Shown: piece by piece, positions 1 to 8,690 of the stretch
Numbering within the stretch: position 1 is the first letter of the stretch
How the letters are laid out: the number at the start of each line of letters is the position of its first letter
From: Bacillota bacterium
GTDB taxonomy: Bacteria > Bacillota > Negativicutes > Sporomusales > CTSoil-080
Reading direction: 5' to 3'
Length of the DNA: 64,000 bases
Assembly (NCBI GenBank): GCA_017889635.1
Contig: JAGGAC010000002.1
Span: forward strand, 1-64,000
Position numbers and translations under genes: made by a program
The notes under the pieces: model-generated
What the model was told of the DNA's origin: nothing
The model's input: the letters and a program-made list of their open reading frames with translations, nothing else
Database searches by the model: none

Positions 1-46
1 CAACTAGTCAAATAACTAAATTAAAAACAATTTATGGAGGCATCTT

Positions 47-1159
47 ATGGATCCGCGAATCTCTACTTTAGCCCAAAACCTAATTCACTATTCTACGGCA
101 ATCAAACCCGGTGAAAAAATACTGCTTGAAATAGTCGATAGCGCCTTGCCGCTGGCCAAAGCACTTATTGATGAAGTATACCGCACAAACGGCATTCCTT
201 TTGTCACCATCAAGAACAGCCAACTACTGCGCAGCCTTGTCAGAGGCGCCTCAAAAGAACAACTACAGCTTGCCGGCCAATGGGAAGCAGAAAGAATGCA
301 AGCTATGGACGCCTACATTGCCGTTCGGGCCAGCGACAACATCAGTGAAATGTCTGACGTAAGCCCGCAGCAGCTGCAGCTATATCAACAATATTGGTCC
401 AAGCCAGTCCACACCGATATTCGCGTTCCTAACACCAAGTGGTGTGTACTCCGCTATCCCTCAAGCTCAATGGCCCAGCTCGCCAACATGAGCACCGAAG
501 CTTTCGAAGACTTCTTCTACCAAGTCTGCACCTTAGACTACGCAAAAATGTCCCAAGCAATGGACCCACTAGTAGAACTTATGGACCGTACCGACCGGGT
601 AAAAATAACCGGCCCAGAAACCGAACTTGTTTTCTCGATAAAAGGCCTTCCGAGTATTAAATGCTCCGGACTGCGCAACATCCCTGACGGCGAAGTTTAC
701 ACCGCGCCTGTAAAAGATTCGGTTGAAGGCGTAATTACCTATAACACACCATCAGCCTACCAGGGCGTAATTTACGAAAACGTCAAATTAGAATTTAAAA
801 ACGGCAAAATAGTCAACGCCACCGCCAACCACAGCGAAAGCCTGAATAAAATACTCGACACCGACGACGGCTCGAGATACATCGGCGAATTTGCCCTTGG
901 TGTTAACCCCTATATAACGAAACCAATGAAAGACACACTGTTTGACGAAAAAATCAGCGGCAGTTTTCATTTTACGCCGGGAAGCGCCTATGAAAAAGCC
1001 TTCAACGGTAATAAATCAGCCATTCACTGGGACCTTGTTGCTATTCAAACTCCGGAATACGGCGGTGGAGAAATCTGGTTTGATGACCGCCTGATTCGCA
1101 AAGATGGTCGATTTGTAACACCTGAGCTTGAGCAACTTAACCCTGAGCATCTTCGCTAA
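47..1159 (+). CDS. M29-family metallo-aminopeptidase (AmpS/PepS type)
   Basis: A cytosolic, metal-dependent exopeptidase that removes N-terminal residues from peptides. The 370-residue length fits family M29. The C-terminal half carries the family's metal-ligand pattern in order: a Glu in NIPDGEVYTAP, a Glu in IGEFALGVNP, His and Tyr in GSFHFTPGSAYE, and the closing His and Asp of IHWDLV. The ATG is preceded by GGAGG at a normal distance. It stands alone on the plus strand and converges on the spermidine synthase gene, with a shared hairpin terminator between them. The family assignment is firm; the natural substrate is unknown. Confidence 0.92.
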   Translation: MDPRISTLAQNLIHYSTAIKPGEKILLEIVDSALPLAKALIDEVYRTNGIPFVTIKNSQLLRSLVRGASKEQLQLAGQWEAERMQAMDAYIAVRASDNISEMSDVSPQQLQLYQQYWSKPVHTDIRVPNTKWCVLRYPSSSMAQLANMSTEAFEDFFYQVCTLDYAKMSQAMDPLVELMDRTDRVKITGPETELVFSIKGLPSIKCSGLRNIPDGEVYTAPVKDSVEGVITYNTPSAYQGVIYENVKLEFKNGKIVNATANHSESLNKILDTDDGSRYIGEFALGVNPYITKPMKDTLFDEKISGSFHFTPGSAYEKAFNGNKSAIHWDLVAIQTPEYGGGEIWFDDRLIRKDGRFVTPELEQLNPEHLR

Positions 1160-1181
1160 TATAATACGCATCCCCAAAATA

Positions 1182-1213
1182 CTAAGGCTGGTGATTTTCC
1201 TCACCAGCCTTAG
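1182..1213. terminator. bidirectional terminator hairpin between convergent genes
   Basis: Perfect 13-bp inverted repeat (1182-1194 and 1201-1213) around a 6-nt loop, between the stop codons of the aminopeptidase and spermidine synthase genes. It can stop transcription from both sides. Confidence 0.8.
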
Positions 1214-1214
1214 C

Positions 1215-2060
1215 TTACTTCAAAAGGTTTTGCACAAAATTAGGCAATGCAAAGCAACTCTTATGAAGCTCCTTATTATAATAACGCAGATTTAAATCAG
1301 AATCAGTGAATCCAGCTGTATCAACCTTTACCGGATCATACTTTTTCGAACCAATGGTAAAAGAATGGGTACCACCCGGATATAGTGGAATATGCGCTAA
1401 ATAAGTACGGGTAATTGGAAACAATGCTTTAATATCCTTATTCAGCCGACATAAAAGCTCCTGGTGGTAAAATGGCGACTCGGTTTGCTGAACAAAAAGT
1501 CCATCCGGCTTAAGCGCCTTATACACATCTTTATAAAAATTGTATGTAAACAAACCTTCCCCGGGACCGATCGGGTCTGAGCAATCAACAATAATAACAT
1601 CGTAAACATTCTCAGCAGCAGCCATATGGCCAATGCCATCGCCAATTTTCAGACTAACCTTAGGGTTGTCAGAAATAAGAGCGGCACTGATTTCCGGCAA
1701 ATACTTCTTGCTGACCTCAACAACAACTCCGTCAATCTCTACCATTTCCACCTGCTCAACTTGAGAATGCTTCACCACCTCGCGAACGCTTCCGCCGTCC
1801 CCGCCGCCGATAACTAGTACCTTTCTAGGATCAGGATGAGTAAATAAAGGCACATGGGCAATCATCTCATGATAGATATACTCATCAAAAATCGACGTCT
1901 GAAAAACGCCGTCCAAAACCAGCATACGCCCAAATTCATGGGTATCCACCACCGCCACATCCTGAAACTCAGATTTCCCCATATAAAGCGTTTCTTTAAC
2001 GCGGGCCGACATACTCAAATTCTTCGTTTGAAATTCGGAAAACCACAGTTCCAAAAACAT
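1215..2060 (-). CDS. speE: spermidine synthase (polyamine aminopropyltransferase)
   Basis: Transfers the aminopropyl group of decarboxylated S-adenosylmethionine to putrescine to make spermidine in the cytosol. The 281-residue protein shows the family layout: an N-terminal beta domain, then the nucleotide-binding loop VIGGGDGGSVREVVKH, the ligand stretch VEMVEIDGVVVEVSKKYLP, and the catalytic DCSDPIGPGEGLF loop. The ATG follows GGGAGG at a good distance. No speD or speA is adjacent, so it is probably monocistronic. Thermospermine synthases share this fold, but the length and motifs favour SpeE. Confidence 0.93.
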   Translation of the reverse strand: MFLELWFSEFQTKNLSMSARVKETLYMGKSEFQDVAVVDTHEFGRMLVLDGVFQTSIFDEYIYHEMIAHVPLFTHPDPRKVLVIGGGDGGSVREVVKHSQVEQVEMVEIDGVVVEVSKKYLPEISAALISDNPKVSLKIGDGIGHMAAAENVYDVIIVDCSDPIGPGEGLFTYNFYKDVYKALKPDGLFVQQTESPFYHQELLCRLNKDIKALFPITRTYLAHIPLYPGGTHSFTIGSKKYDPVKVDTAGFTDSDLNLRYYNKELHKSCFALPNFVQNLLK

Positions 2061-2179
2061 CGCCTCCCTAAAGTGTAACTATATGTTAATACCTTATAAC
2101 ACTATAATAGTATATTTTAACACAAATCAAATTAAATAGAAACCGCAAACAAACTTGTCCTCGGTTTACAATTCAGTGT

Positions 2180-3070
2180 TTACTTCAGCCTGGTTCGATT
2201 AACTATTTTCTTTGGCAACGTAAATCCATGTCCCTGCACTTCAATTGCGTCCTGTACTATCATAAACGCATTCGGATCAACAGAGTTAACAATATGCTTG
2301 ATTTTAGCAACTTGGATAAGCGTTACAACAATAAATACTATTTTTTTATCGCCTCCGGTAAACGCACCCTGGCCATATATAAAGGTAGCCCCTCTTCCAA
2401 CCGCCCGCATAAGTGCAGTTGCTATCTCTTCCGGATACTCCGACACAATAAACATCGTCTTCTTTGTATTGAAGCCATCAATAACTCTAGCACTAATTGT
2501 TGCCCCGACATACATTGCCACAAGCGTAAACATCGCCAGTTTAAACCCGAATAAAAATGCGGCAACAGTCATTAATATACAATTAATGAAAAAACCCACA
2601 TAGCTGATATTAATATCATAATATTTTTTGACCATTGCGCCGATAATGTCGCTACCGCCTAAACTGCCGTTAACTCTAAACACTAGTCCAGAGCCAAGAC
2701 CGGAAATAACCCCGCCATATATTGCCGCCAACATAGTATCATCAACAATGGCAAACGAAGCTAGTCCCCTGGTAAGATCAATCGCTACCGTAAATGCCAG
2801 TGTTCCATACAGGGCAAAAACACAGTATGACTTGTCCAGCAACCGATACGCTGCATAAAACAGCGGAATATTAAGCAACGCGTTAACACCGCCGATAGGA
2901 GAACCAGCTAAATAATGCATCATCATCGCCACACCGGCTATCCCACCGCTTAAGAGGTGGTGCGGCACCAAAAAAGCATTCATACCACTGGCTCCGATTA
3001 TACTGCCAATAGCCACTGCAGCATAACGCCAGCCCTTCTCCTGCCATGAAAAATTAGCATACTCTACCAA
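2180..3070 (-). CDS. YitT family membrane protein (DUF161 plus C-terminal DUF2179)
   Basis: A multi-pass inner-membrane protein of unknown function. About five hydrophobic segments fill the N-terminal two thirds, with repeated glycine-rich motifs (LSGGIAGVAMM, NGSLGGSDIIG). A soluble C-terminal domain of about 80 residues (MFIVSEYPEEIATAL onward) matches the DUF2179 portion typical of YitT. The reading frame is open to a GTG at 3085, but the Shine-Dalgarno GGAGG lies downstream of that codon and 7 nt before a TTG at 3070. The TTG start is therefore preferred. Substrate and role are not known for the family. Confidence 0.85.
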   Translation of the reverse strand: MVEYANFSWQEKGWRYAAVAIGSIIGASGMNAFLVPHHLLSGGIAGVAMMMHYLAGSPIGGVNALLNIPLFYAAYRLLDKSYCVFALYGTLAFTVAIDLTRGLASFAIVDDTMLAAIYGGVISGLGSGLVFRVNGSLGGSDIIGAMVKKYYDINISYVGFFINCILMTVAAFLFGFKLAMFTLVAMYVGATISARVIDGFNTKKTMFIVSEYPEEIATALMRAVGRGATFIYGQGAFTGGDKKIVFIVVTLIQVAKIKHIVNSVDPNAFMIVQDAIEVQGHGFTLPKKIVNRTRLK

Positions 3071-3180
3071 GCCGCACCCTCCCACCTAATAATATTTTAA
3101 AACTACTATTATAGGTTGCCTAGTTTTATAAAACCCCATGTAGCGCAAACAAATTCAATTTACCTTTACTATATTTCCCA

Positions 3181-3211
3181 ACAAAAAGAGCAGGGTAATA
3201 ATCCCTGCTCT
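3181..3211 (-). terminator. rho-independent terminator of the chemoreceptor gene
   Basis: Nine-bp perfect stem (3187-3195/3203-3211) with a 7-nt loop, followed on the minus strand by TTTTT. It lies just after the chemoreceptor stop codon. Confidence 0.85.
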
Positions 3212-3226
3212 CGGCTTAACTGTTGG

Positions 3227-5209
3227 TCAAATTGTAAATTTGGATACTGCGACCTGAAGTTCTTCCGCCAATTCAGCCAAACTGTAACTGGATGAGGCCA
3301 TCTCCTGCATTGTCGCTGACTGTTCCTCAGTAGCAGCGGAAACCGTTTGGGTCTGCCCTAGCGTTTCACGGCTAATATCTTGTACCGCTCGAACAGAATC
3401 AACTAACTGCTTACTGCCGGCGGTAATCTCGCCAATTGCAGCCGATATAGAGCTCACCCGGCCAAACATTTGTTCCACAGCAGCATTTATTTCCTGAAAA
3501 GCTTCCCCGGCACAACTAACCACCCGGTTACCCTTATTTACTTCCTCTGTTCCCTTGGCCATAGCCGCAACTGCCTGTTCCGTATCCTGCTGAATTCCGG
3601 TAATTAGCTCCGCAATCTCTTGCGCAGCTATCTGCGACTGTTCTGCAAGCTTTCGTACTTCCTCAGCTACCACCGCAAAACCGCGGCCTTGTTCGCCCGC
3701 CCGTGCGGCTTCAATAGCGGCATTCAATGCCAATAAATTAGTCTGCCCGGCAATTGCCGACATCGTCTCAATAATCTGGCCAATTCGCCTTGATTGCTCA
3801 CCCAACTTGGCAACAACTCCCGCCGAATTTGTCACCACATTCTCAATCTCAGCCATCTGATCTACTGCCGTTTCAATCGCCTCGCTGCCATTTCCAGCAG
3901 CTTCCCTAGCCTTACCGGCCATGTCAGCCGCCATCTTAGCATTGGCCGCAATATGATCAATCTTAGCTGAATTTCTTTCAACTATTGTCACAGCATCGGA
4001 TACAACACTTAACTGTTTTTCCGCCCCGGCAGCGACCTCGGCAATTGTCTCCGCCATCTTGCTGGAAACCTGGGCAGACTGGTCAGTGCCTGCATTTAGT
4101 TCCTGGCTTGAAGCAGCCAAAGTTTGCGCTTGTCCACTCACCTTGAAAATAAGTAACCGCAAGTGTTCTACCATCTCATTAAAGCTGTTAGCCAAAACAC
4201 CGGCTTCGTCTTTAGAATTAACCACAACCCGCTGTGTTAAATCTCCTGCCGCTACCTTGCCAACTCCTGCCACTAGGCTATTAATCGGACCGGTAATCGC
4301 TCTAGCCAGCCAAATGCTTCCAATAATCCCCAGTAGCAAAATGAGAAATGTCACCCCGCCAACTATCGCCACCAATCGATTTCGCTCAGCATTATACTGT
4401 TCAATATTCCGACCGGCAAAAAGTACGCCAACCGGTTTCCCATCCGGCCCCATTAGCGGCATATACGAAGTAATATATTCACTACCCAAAATATCTGCCT
4501 TTCCCGCATACTTTTGACCTTGGTTTAAAACCTTTTCGGCAATCTGAGAATTAAGTTTTGTTCCAACGACTCGCTGGCCATCTTTCAGGATAGTAGTAGA
4601 AACTCGCTCATCTCCGGCAAAAATTGTTACCTCGGTACTAAACATTTGTTTAACCCGATCGACACACTCGTCCTTGCTGGCCGCATAGCCGCCAGAAATC
4701 ACCCCGATAATCTGACCTTGCTCATTTTTTACCGGCGCTCCGGCTCTAGCAGAAAGCCTGATAACCGTTCCAGGCTCGATCGCTGAAAACGCAGTTCCGT
4801 TTAATGCGGACGAAACATTAGCTTGATTTAACACATTGTCGCCCTTTTTGGGATCGTGAGTTCGAACCAATACTACTCCACGCTCATCGGTAACGGTGAC
4901 AAAATCAAATTCAGCCTGCTTTGCCAAAGGGCCCACAGCCGCTAATATCGCCGCTGGATCTTTTGCTTCAACCGCCCGGATTACCGCCGGATTTCCAGCT
5001 GTAATGGCCGAATAATTTAAGGCGTTCTGCTTATAATCCTCCAACACCAAACGCAGGCCTTCCATGCCTTTTAAAGTCTCCTGTTCATGATTCTTCTCCA
5101 TGTTATCCGCAAAAAAGTATAAGGCCGGAGCAATTGATGCCAAAACGGCAACAATTATGAAACCGCTAACATACAGGATAAGCTTACCACCAATACCACG
5201 TATCGCCAC
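3227..5209 (-). CDS. methyl-accepting chemotaxis protein with periplasmic Cache sensor
   Basis: A transmembrane receptor that reports ligand binding to CheA/CheW and so to the flagellar motor. Order of parts in the 660 residues: membrane helix near 10-32; an extracytoplasmic sensor of about 240 residues that looks like a double Cache ([15 protein letters not shown], then [10 protein letters not shown] and [12 protein letters not shown]); a second membrane helix near 278-300; HAMP; then the long coiled-coil signalling domain with the conserved hairpin tip ([40 protein letters not shown]). The start is GTG behind GAGAGGGG. No che genes are nearby, so it is an orphan receptor. The ligand cannot be read from sequence. 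Confidence 0.95.
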   Translation of the reverse strand: MAIRGIGGKLILYVSGFIIVAVLASIAPALYFFADNMEKNHEQETLKGMEGLRLVLEDYKQNALNYSAITAGNPAVIRAVEAKDPAAILAAVGPLAKQAEFDFVTVTDERGVVLVRTHDPKKGDNVLNQANVSSALNGTAFSAIEPGTVIRLSARAGAPVKNEQGQIIGVISGGYAASKDECVDRVKQMFSTEVTIFAGDERVSTTILKDGQRVVGTKLNSQIAEKVLNQGQKYAGKADILGSEYITSYMPLMGPDGKPVGVLFAGRNIEQYNAERNRLVAIVGGVTFLILLLGIIGSIWLARAITGPINSLVAGVGKVAAGDLTQRVVVNSKDEAGVLANSFNEMVEHLRLLIFKVSGQAQTLAASSQELNAGTDQSAQVSSKMAETIAEVAAGAEKQLSVVSDAVTIVERNSAKIDHIAANAKMAADMAGKAREAAGNGSEAIETAVDQMAEIENVVTNSAGVVAKLGEQSRRIGQIIETMSAIAGQTNLLALNAAIEAARAGEQGRGFAVVAEEVRKLAEQSQIAAQEIAELITGIQQDTEQAVAAMAKGTEEVNKGNRVVSCAGEAFQEINAAVEQMFGRVSSISAAIGEITAGSKQLVDSVRAVQDISRETLGQTQTVSAATEEQSATMQEMASSSYSLAELAEELQVAVSKFTI

Positions 5210-5338
5210 TCACAATCCCCTCTCTCGGCAATATAAGCTTGGTTTTCCCAGCTAATATGCTGAGAAAAAACCATCTTATGTCATTATACACTTATATACC
5301 TTTTTTCGACAACATATGACATAAATAATATTAATTGG

Positions 5339-6106
5339 CTATTTAAATCGCCCGCAGCCAATCAAATCTTTTACTACCTCACCGGCTATAATCAGCCCGG
5401 CAACTGACGGCACAAATGCAATACTGCCGGGAATCTGCCTACGCTTAGTACATCTTGCACTGGACCCCTCCGGACAAATACAGCTATCGTGGCAGTTTGA
5501 ACACTCCTCCGTCAACGGCGTCAGCGGCTTTTCCCGTGAGTAGACCACTTTCAGGGAAGTAATATTGCGCCGCCGCAATTCGTAGCGCATCACCTTTGCC
5601 AACGGACAAACCGACGTGTCAAAAATATCGGCAATCTCAAATTTAGTTGGATCAAGCTTATTTCCTGCCCCCATCGCACTTATAATTGGTATGCCTTTTT
5701 CTTGGGCCCTTACAACCAAATCAATCTTCCCGGTAACAGTATCAATAGCGTCAACAATATAATCATAGTCGGAGTTTATAAGTGCCTCCGCTGCATCCGG
5801 CAGATAAAATTGCTGAAATACCGTAACCTCAGCCTCCGGGTTAATATCTCTTACCCGCTCCATCATCACTTCCACCTTGGGACGTCCCACAGTCTTCATG
5901 GTCGCATGAATCTGGCGGTTGAGATTTGTCAAACACACACAGTCATCATCTATCAACACCAGTTTACCTACCCCCGAACGAGCCAACCCTTCAACTACAA
6001 ACGAGCCAACGCCGCCGATCCCAAACACCGCAACCTTTTTCCCTGCCAATAACTCCAAAGCCGAAGCCCCAATCAAAAGTTCGGTGCGCGAAAATTGATT
6101 CAGCAT
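5339..6106 (-). CDS. tcdA: tRNA threonylcarbamoyladenosine dehydratase (TcdA/CsdL)
   Basis: An E1-like, ATP-dependent enzyme that cyclises t6A37 of tRNAs to ct6A. It has the ThiF/MoeB fold with GIGGVGSFV near the N-terminus, the acidic/Arg motif LTNLNRQ, and VDAIDTVTGK. The C-terminal part has TcdA-type cysteines (CSNCHDSCICP) and the closing SVAGLIIAGEVVKDLIG. An in-frame ATG at 6115 is directly abutted by GAGAGG; the fourth codon, at 6106, has proper spacing and is taken as the start. Other ThiF-family enzymes are the main alternative, but the length (about 255) and C-terminal signature favour TcdA. Confidence 0.9.
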   Translation of the reverse strand: MLNQFSRTELLIGASALELLAGKKVAVFGIGGVGSFVVEGLARSGVGKLVLIDDDCVCLTNLNRQIHATMKTVGRPKVEVMMERVRDINPEAEVTVFQQFYLPDAAEALINSDYDYIVDAIDTVTGKIDLVVRAQEKGIPIISAMGAGNKLDPTKFEIADIFDTSVCPLAKVMRYELRRRNITSLKVVYSREKPLTPLTEECSNCHDSCICPEGSSARCTKRRQIPGSIAFVPSVAGLIIAGEVVKDLIGCGRFK

Positions 6107-6134
6107 ACCATCCATCCTCTCAAGATCCTTTTAT

Positions 6135-6160
6135 GCAAAAACCCCCGGATACCGAGGGTT
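6135..6160 (-). terminator. rho-independent terminator of the Nramp-related gene
   Basis: Stem AACCCTCGG/CCGGGGGTT (one G-U pair) with a three-base loop, followed on the minus strand by a T run. It lies 20 nt after the transporter stop codon. Confidence 0.75.
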
Positions 6161-6178
6161 TGTTTCTATAGCAATTAT

Positions 6179-7450
6179 CTAACTTAGACCAAGCAGTTTG
6201 AAAAGCTGCTCTACCATGCCAGGCGCTACAACTGAAGCCAGCAATAAAATTGTAAGAACAATCAAAGTAATAGTAAACAGCCAGGCAATGGCATTATACC
6301 AACGAGAGTTCGTATACTCTCCCATCAGCCTTTTACTGCCGGCTATCAACACCATAAAAATAAGTATCGGCGGTAACAACACCCCGTTGATTACCTGCGT
6401 TGTCAACATTACTCGATACAACGACAATCCCGGCAAAAGCACCAGACAGGCACTGACAAAAATAATCACCGAATACAAACCGAAAAACACCGGCGCAGTC
6501 TTGTACTCTTTGCTTATACCCCTTTCAAAGCCAAAAGCTTCACACACCGCATAGGCAGTGCTCAGCGGCAAAACAAAGGCCGCCAGCATTGACGCTCCAA
6601 ACAAACCAAAAGAAAATAGCATTGCTGCATATCTTCCTGCAAGGGGCTCAAGCGCCACCGCAGCATCCTTAGCAGTCTCAATCGATATATTATTTACATA
6701 AAGCGTAGCAGCAGTAGCAACAATGATAAAGAAAGCAATAAGACCGGTAAAAAACGAACCAATTAATACATCTAAGCGAGTGTAGGCATAGTTTTTAGCG
6801 GTAATCCCTTTATCAACAACTGATGCTTGAACATAAAACTGGCCCCACGGAGTAATCGTCGTTCCAATAACCCCAACTGCCATTAAGAGAAATTCGGCAT
6901 CAGGGGAAAAGGTCGGCACAACCATAGCCGCAACAACAGTCTGCCATGGTGGATTAACCATAATTCCAGCCACTACATAACTTAGAAAAGTTACGCAGAG
7001 CATAAAAAAAATCTTTTCAGTTTTAGCGTAGTCAGCTTTAATCACCAGCCACCAAATCAAAAGTGCGCTGGCGGGGACCGAAAGGTACTTGCTGACCCCA
7101 AAAATTTCGAAACTTGTCGCAATACCCGAAAACTCTGATACAGTTGTACCGAGATTGGCTACTAATAATACAAGCATCGCGAAAAAAGCCCACTTTACAC
7201 CATACTCTTCCCTAATTAAATCTGATAAACCCCGCCCGGTAACCGCTCCGGTCCTGGCAGAAATTTCCTGGGCAATAGCTAATGCTACCGTACTTACAAG
7301 CATTATAAACAAGAGACCATAGCCATATTTTGCCCCAGCCGCGGCATAAGTTGTAATACCACCGGCATCATTATCAGCAAAGGCTGTTACTATCCCTGGC
7401 CCCATTGCCGCCAAAAGCAAGGTCAGTTTGGTACGAATTCTTTTACTCAT
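6179..7450 (-). CDS. Nramp-related transporter, probably for Mg2+ (NrMT type)
   Basis: An inner-membrane divalent-cation transporter of 423 residues with about 11 helices. The canonical Nramp metal site uses DPGN in helix 1 and MPH in helix 6. Here helix 1 reads ADNDAGG (D26, N27, D28) and helix 6 reads TTITPWGQFY, so the methionine that selects transition metals is missing. This pattern fits the Nramp-related magnesium transporters, a clade first linked to Mg2+ through M-box control. That is exactly the context here: an M-box riboswitch sits directly upstream. GGAGG precedes the ATG. Mg2+ as substrate is inferred from motif plus riboswitch. MntH-type Mn2+ uptake is less likely. Confidence 0.88.
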   Translation of the reverse strand: MSKRIRTKLTLLLAAMGPGIVTAFADNDAGGITTYAAAGAKYGYGLLFIMLVSTVALAIAQEISARTGAVTGRGLSDLIREEYGVKWAFFAMLVLLVANLGTTVSEFSGIATSFEIFGVSKYLSVPASALLIWWLVIKADYAKTEKIFFMLCVTFLSYVVAGIMVNPPWQTVVAAMVVPTFSPDAEFLLMAVGVIGTTITPWGQFYVQASVVDKGITAKNYAYTRLDVLIGSFFTGLIAFFIIVATAATLYVNNISIETAKDAAVALEPLAGRYAAMLFSFGLFGASMLAAFVLPLSTAYAVCEAFGFERGISKEYKTAPVFFGLYSVIIFVSACLVLLPGLSLYRVMLTTQVINGVLLPPILIFMVLIAGSKRLMGEYTNSRWYNAIAWLFTITLIVLTILLLASVVAPGMVEQLFKLLGLS

Positions 7451-7480
7451 CCGGTAGCACCTCCTTTATGTACAAATAGA

Positions 7481-7654
7481 AAAACCTTCCCCAAAAGGAA
7501 GGTCATTAAAAATCTGCTGACCTCCCCACTCGTTGAGTTTTAGCACTGCATAACGTAGAGTATTCCCCTCAGCCACATTAAGTAAAACCTTAATCCGGTA
7601 GTACCTGTTATAGCAGGAGCCTCACCTAACAGAGAAAAGCATTCTATTTATCTT
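7481..7654 (-). promoter_or_regulatory. M-box (ykoK) Mg2+ riboswitch with intrinsic terminator
   Basis: Read on the minus strand, the leader contains the hallmark GTTAGGTGAGGCTCCTG and, about 80 nt later, GCAGTGCTAAAACTC, both matching the B. subtilis mgtE M-box closely. A CTCTGTT/AACGAG closing stem bounds the aptamer at roughly 7529-7634. Downstream, CCTTCC/GGAAGG (7485-7502) followed by TTTTTC forms a terminator. GGAGGTCA can pair with TGACCTTCC as a competing antiterminator. Expected logic from the family: high Mg2+ stabilises the aptamer and termination, shutting off the transporter. Confidence 0.92.
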
Positions 7655-7660
7655 TATCTC

Positions 7661-7689
7661 ATTATATGATCTACGTAAATAAAGATCAA
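7661..7689 (-). promoter_or_regulatory. sigma-A-type promoter for the M-box transcript
   Basis: On the minus strand TTGATC and TATAAT are separated by 17 bp. This places the start of transcription a few bases before the M-box. Confidence 0.75.
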
Positions 7690-7735
7690 TCTTCAGCACT
7701 TAATAATAATCGAAAAATAACATTTACAGCAATAC

Positions 7736-8398
7736 TTAGTGAGCCTTCTTATGACGCATTTTTAACAAGTACCCGACCACCACAACGCCTACTGTCAGCG
7801 CAATTTCTATAACTAGCTCGTAAGGAGCAAGATATACATTCAGTGCCGCATCCTGGATCATCATTTTTCCGGCCGCCAAACCAAGCACAGCTGCTCCGGC
7901 GTAAATAACAACCGGAAAGCGATCCATTATTTTTAGGATGAAATGACTGCCAAAAACCACGAACGGTATGCTGACCGCCAGACCAACGATAATTACCAGC
8001 GCCTGGTGCCCGCCCCCCATGCCTGTTGCTGTACCTGCTATGGCCAATACATTATCAATACTCATTATTACATCAGCCATAATAATAACCTTTATCGCCT
8101 CCGGTAAAGAAACAGCCTGTTTGCAGTGTACTTCCTTCTTTTCGGCTGTAAGCTTTACTGCAATATAGAGAAGCGCCAACCCACCGATAAATTGTATGTA
8201 TGGTACACTAAGTAGCTCAGTTGCCACCAAAATTAATGCTATCCGAAACACTACCGCCCCTAGACTTCCCCATATCACCGCTTGTTTTCGTTTTTTTTGC
8301 GGCAGATTGCGACTAGCCAACGCAATAATAACTGCATTGTCACCAGCTAGCAGCAAATCCATTAAAATTACTCCGCCTAATGCCATAAATAGTTCCAC
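7736..8398 (-). CDS. TerC/YjbE/YkoY-family membrane protein, likely Mn2+ exporter
   Basis: A 220-residue inner-membrane protein with about seven helices and the two Asp-Asn motifs of the TerC family (LLAGDNAVIIAL near 16-27 and MSIDNVLAIAG near 111-121). The start is GTG behind AAAGGAGA. A yybP-ykoY riboswitch, which senses Mn2+, precedes it, and family members under such control (YkoY, Alx, MntP partners) relieve Mn2+ stress. Mn2+ export is therefore the best reading. The Mg2+ transporter gene downstream has its own promoter and leader, so the two are neighbours but separately controlled. Confidence 0.88.
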   Translation of the reverse strand: MELFMALGGVILMDLLLAGDNAVIIALASRNLPQKKRKQAVIWGSLGAVVFRIALILVATELLSVPYIQFIGGLALLYIAVKLTAEKKEVHCKQAVSLPEAIKVIIMADVIMSIDNVLAIAGTATGMGGGHQALVIIVGLAVSIPFVVFGSHFILKIMDRFPVVIYAGAAVLGLAAGKMMIQDAALNVYLAPYELVIEIALTVGVVVVGYLLKMRHKKAH

Positions 8399-8453
8399 TT
8401 AGCATTCTCCTTTACCTTTTCAAATTCTCAGGCCAGTCCCTCCATAACATAAG

Positions 8454-8580
8454 AAAAGACCTTTAGTATGACTAAGTCATACTAAAGGTCTCGCTATTGG
8501 CTGATGCAATAAAACCAACGACAAGGCCAGGTATTTCTACCGTGCTGGTGACCATGTCCTAAGCTACTCCCCTTTAGATA
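8454..8580 (-). promoter_or_regulatory. yybP-ykoY (Mn2+) riboswitch with terminator
   Basis: The minus strand shows AAAGGGGAGTAGC, then GGTCACCAGCACGG, then GCGAGACCTTTAG, the conserved blocks of this class in the right order. CTAAAGG at the 5' side pairs with CCTTTAG to close the aptamer. The same CCTTTAG forms the base of a 16-bp terminator stem (8458-8473/8475-8490) followed by TTTT. Aptamer closure and termination are thus mutually exclusive, which predicts that Mn2+ binding turns the gene on. Confidence 0.93.
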
Positions 8581-8586
8581 TATTAT

Positions 8587-8615
8587 ATAATACCCTAACT
8601 ATACACCAAAGTCAA
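8587..8615 (-). promoter_or_regulatory. sigma-A-type promoter for the yybP-ykoY leader
   Basis: TTGACT and TATTAT on the minus strand are separated by 17 bp, just upstream of the riboswitch. Confidence 0.65.
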
Positions 8616-8690
8616 TATGGAACACATTGTAAGGATGTTTCATATTATGTTAATAGATCGGCCATTTAAAATACCGGAGGTGAAATATTA

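Noticed and set aside
4059-4517. 152-codon plus-strand frame inside the chemoreceptor
   Set aside because: Antisense to a conserved signalling domain, with no ribosome site or recognisable protein.
5240-5275. CCCAGC/GCTGAG hairpin near the chemoreceptor promoter
   Set aside because: No T run follows on the strand where it would need to terminate, and the stem is short with a G-U pair.
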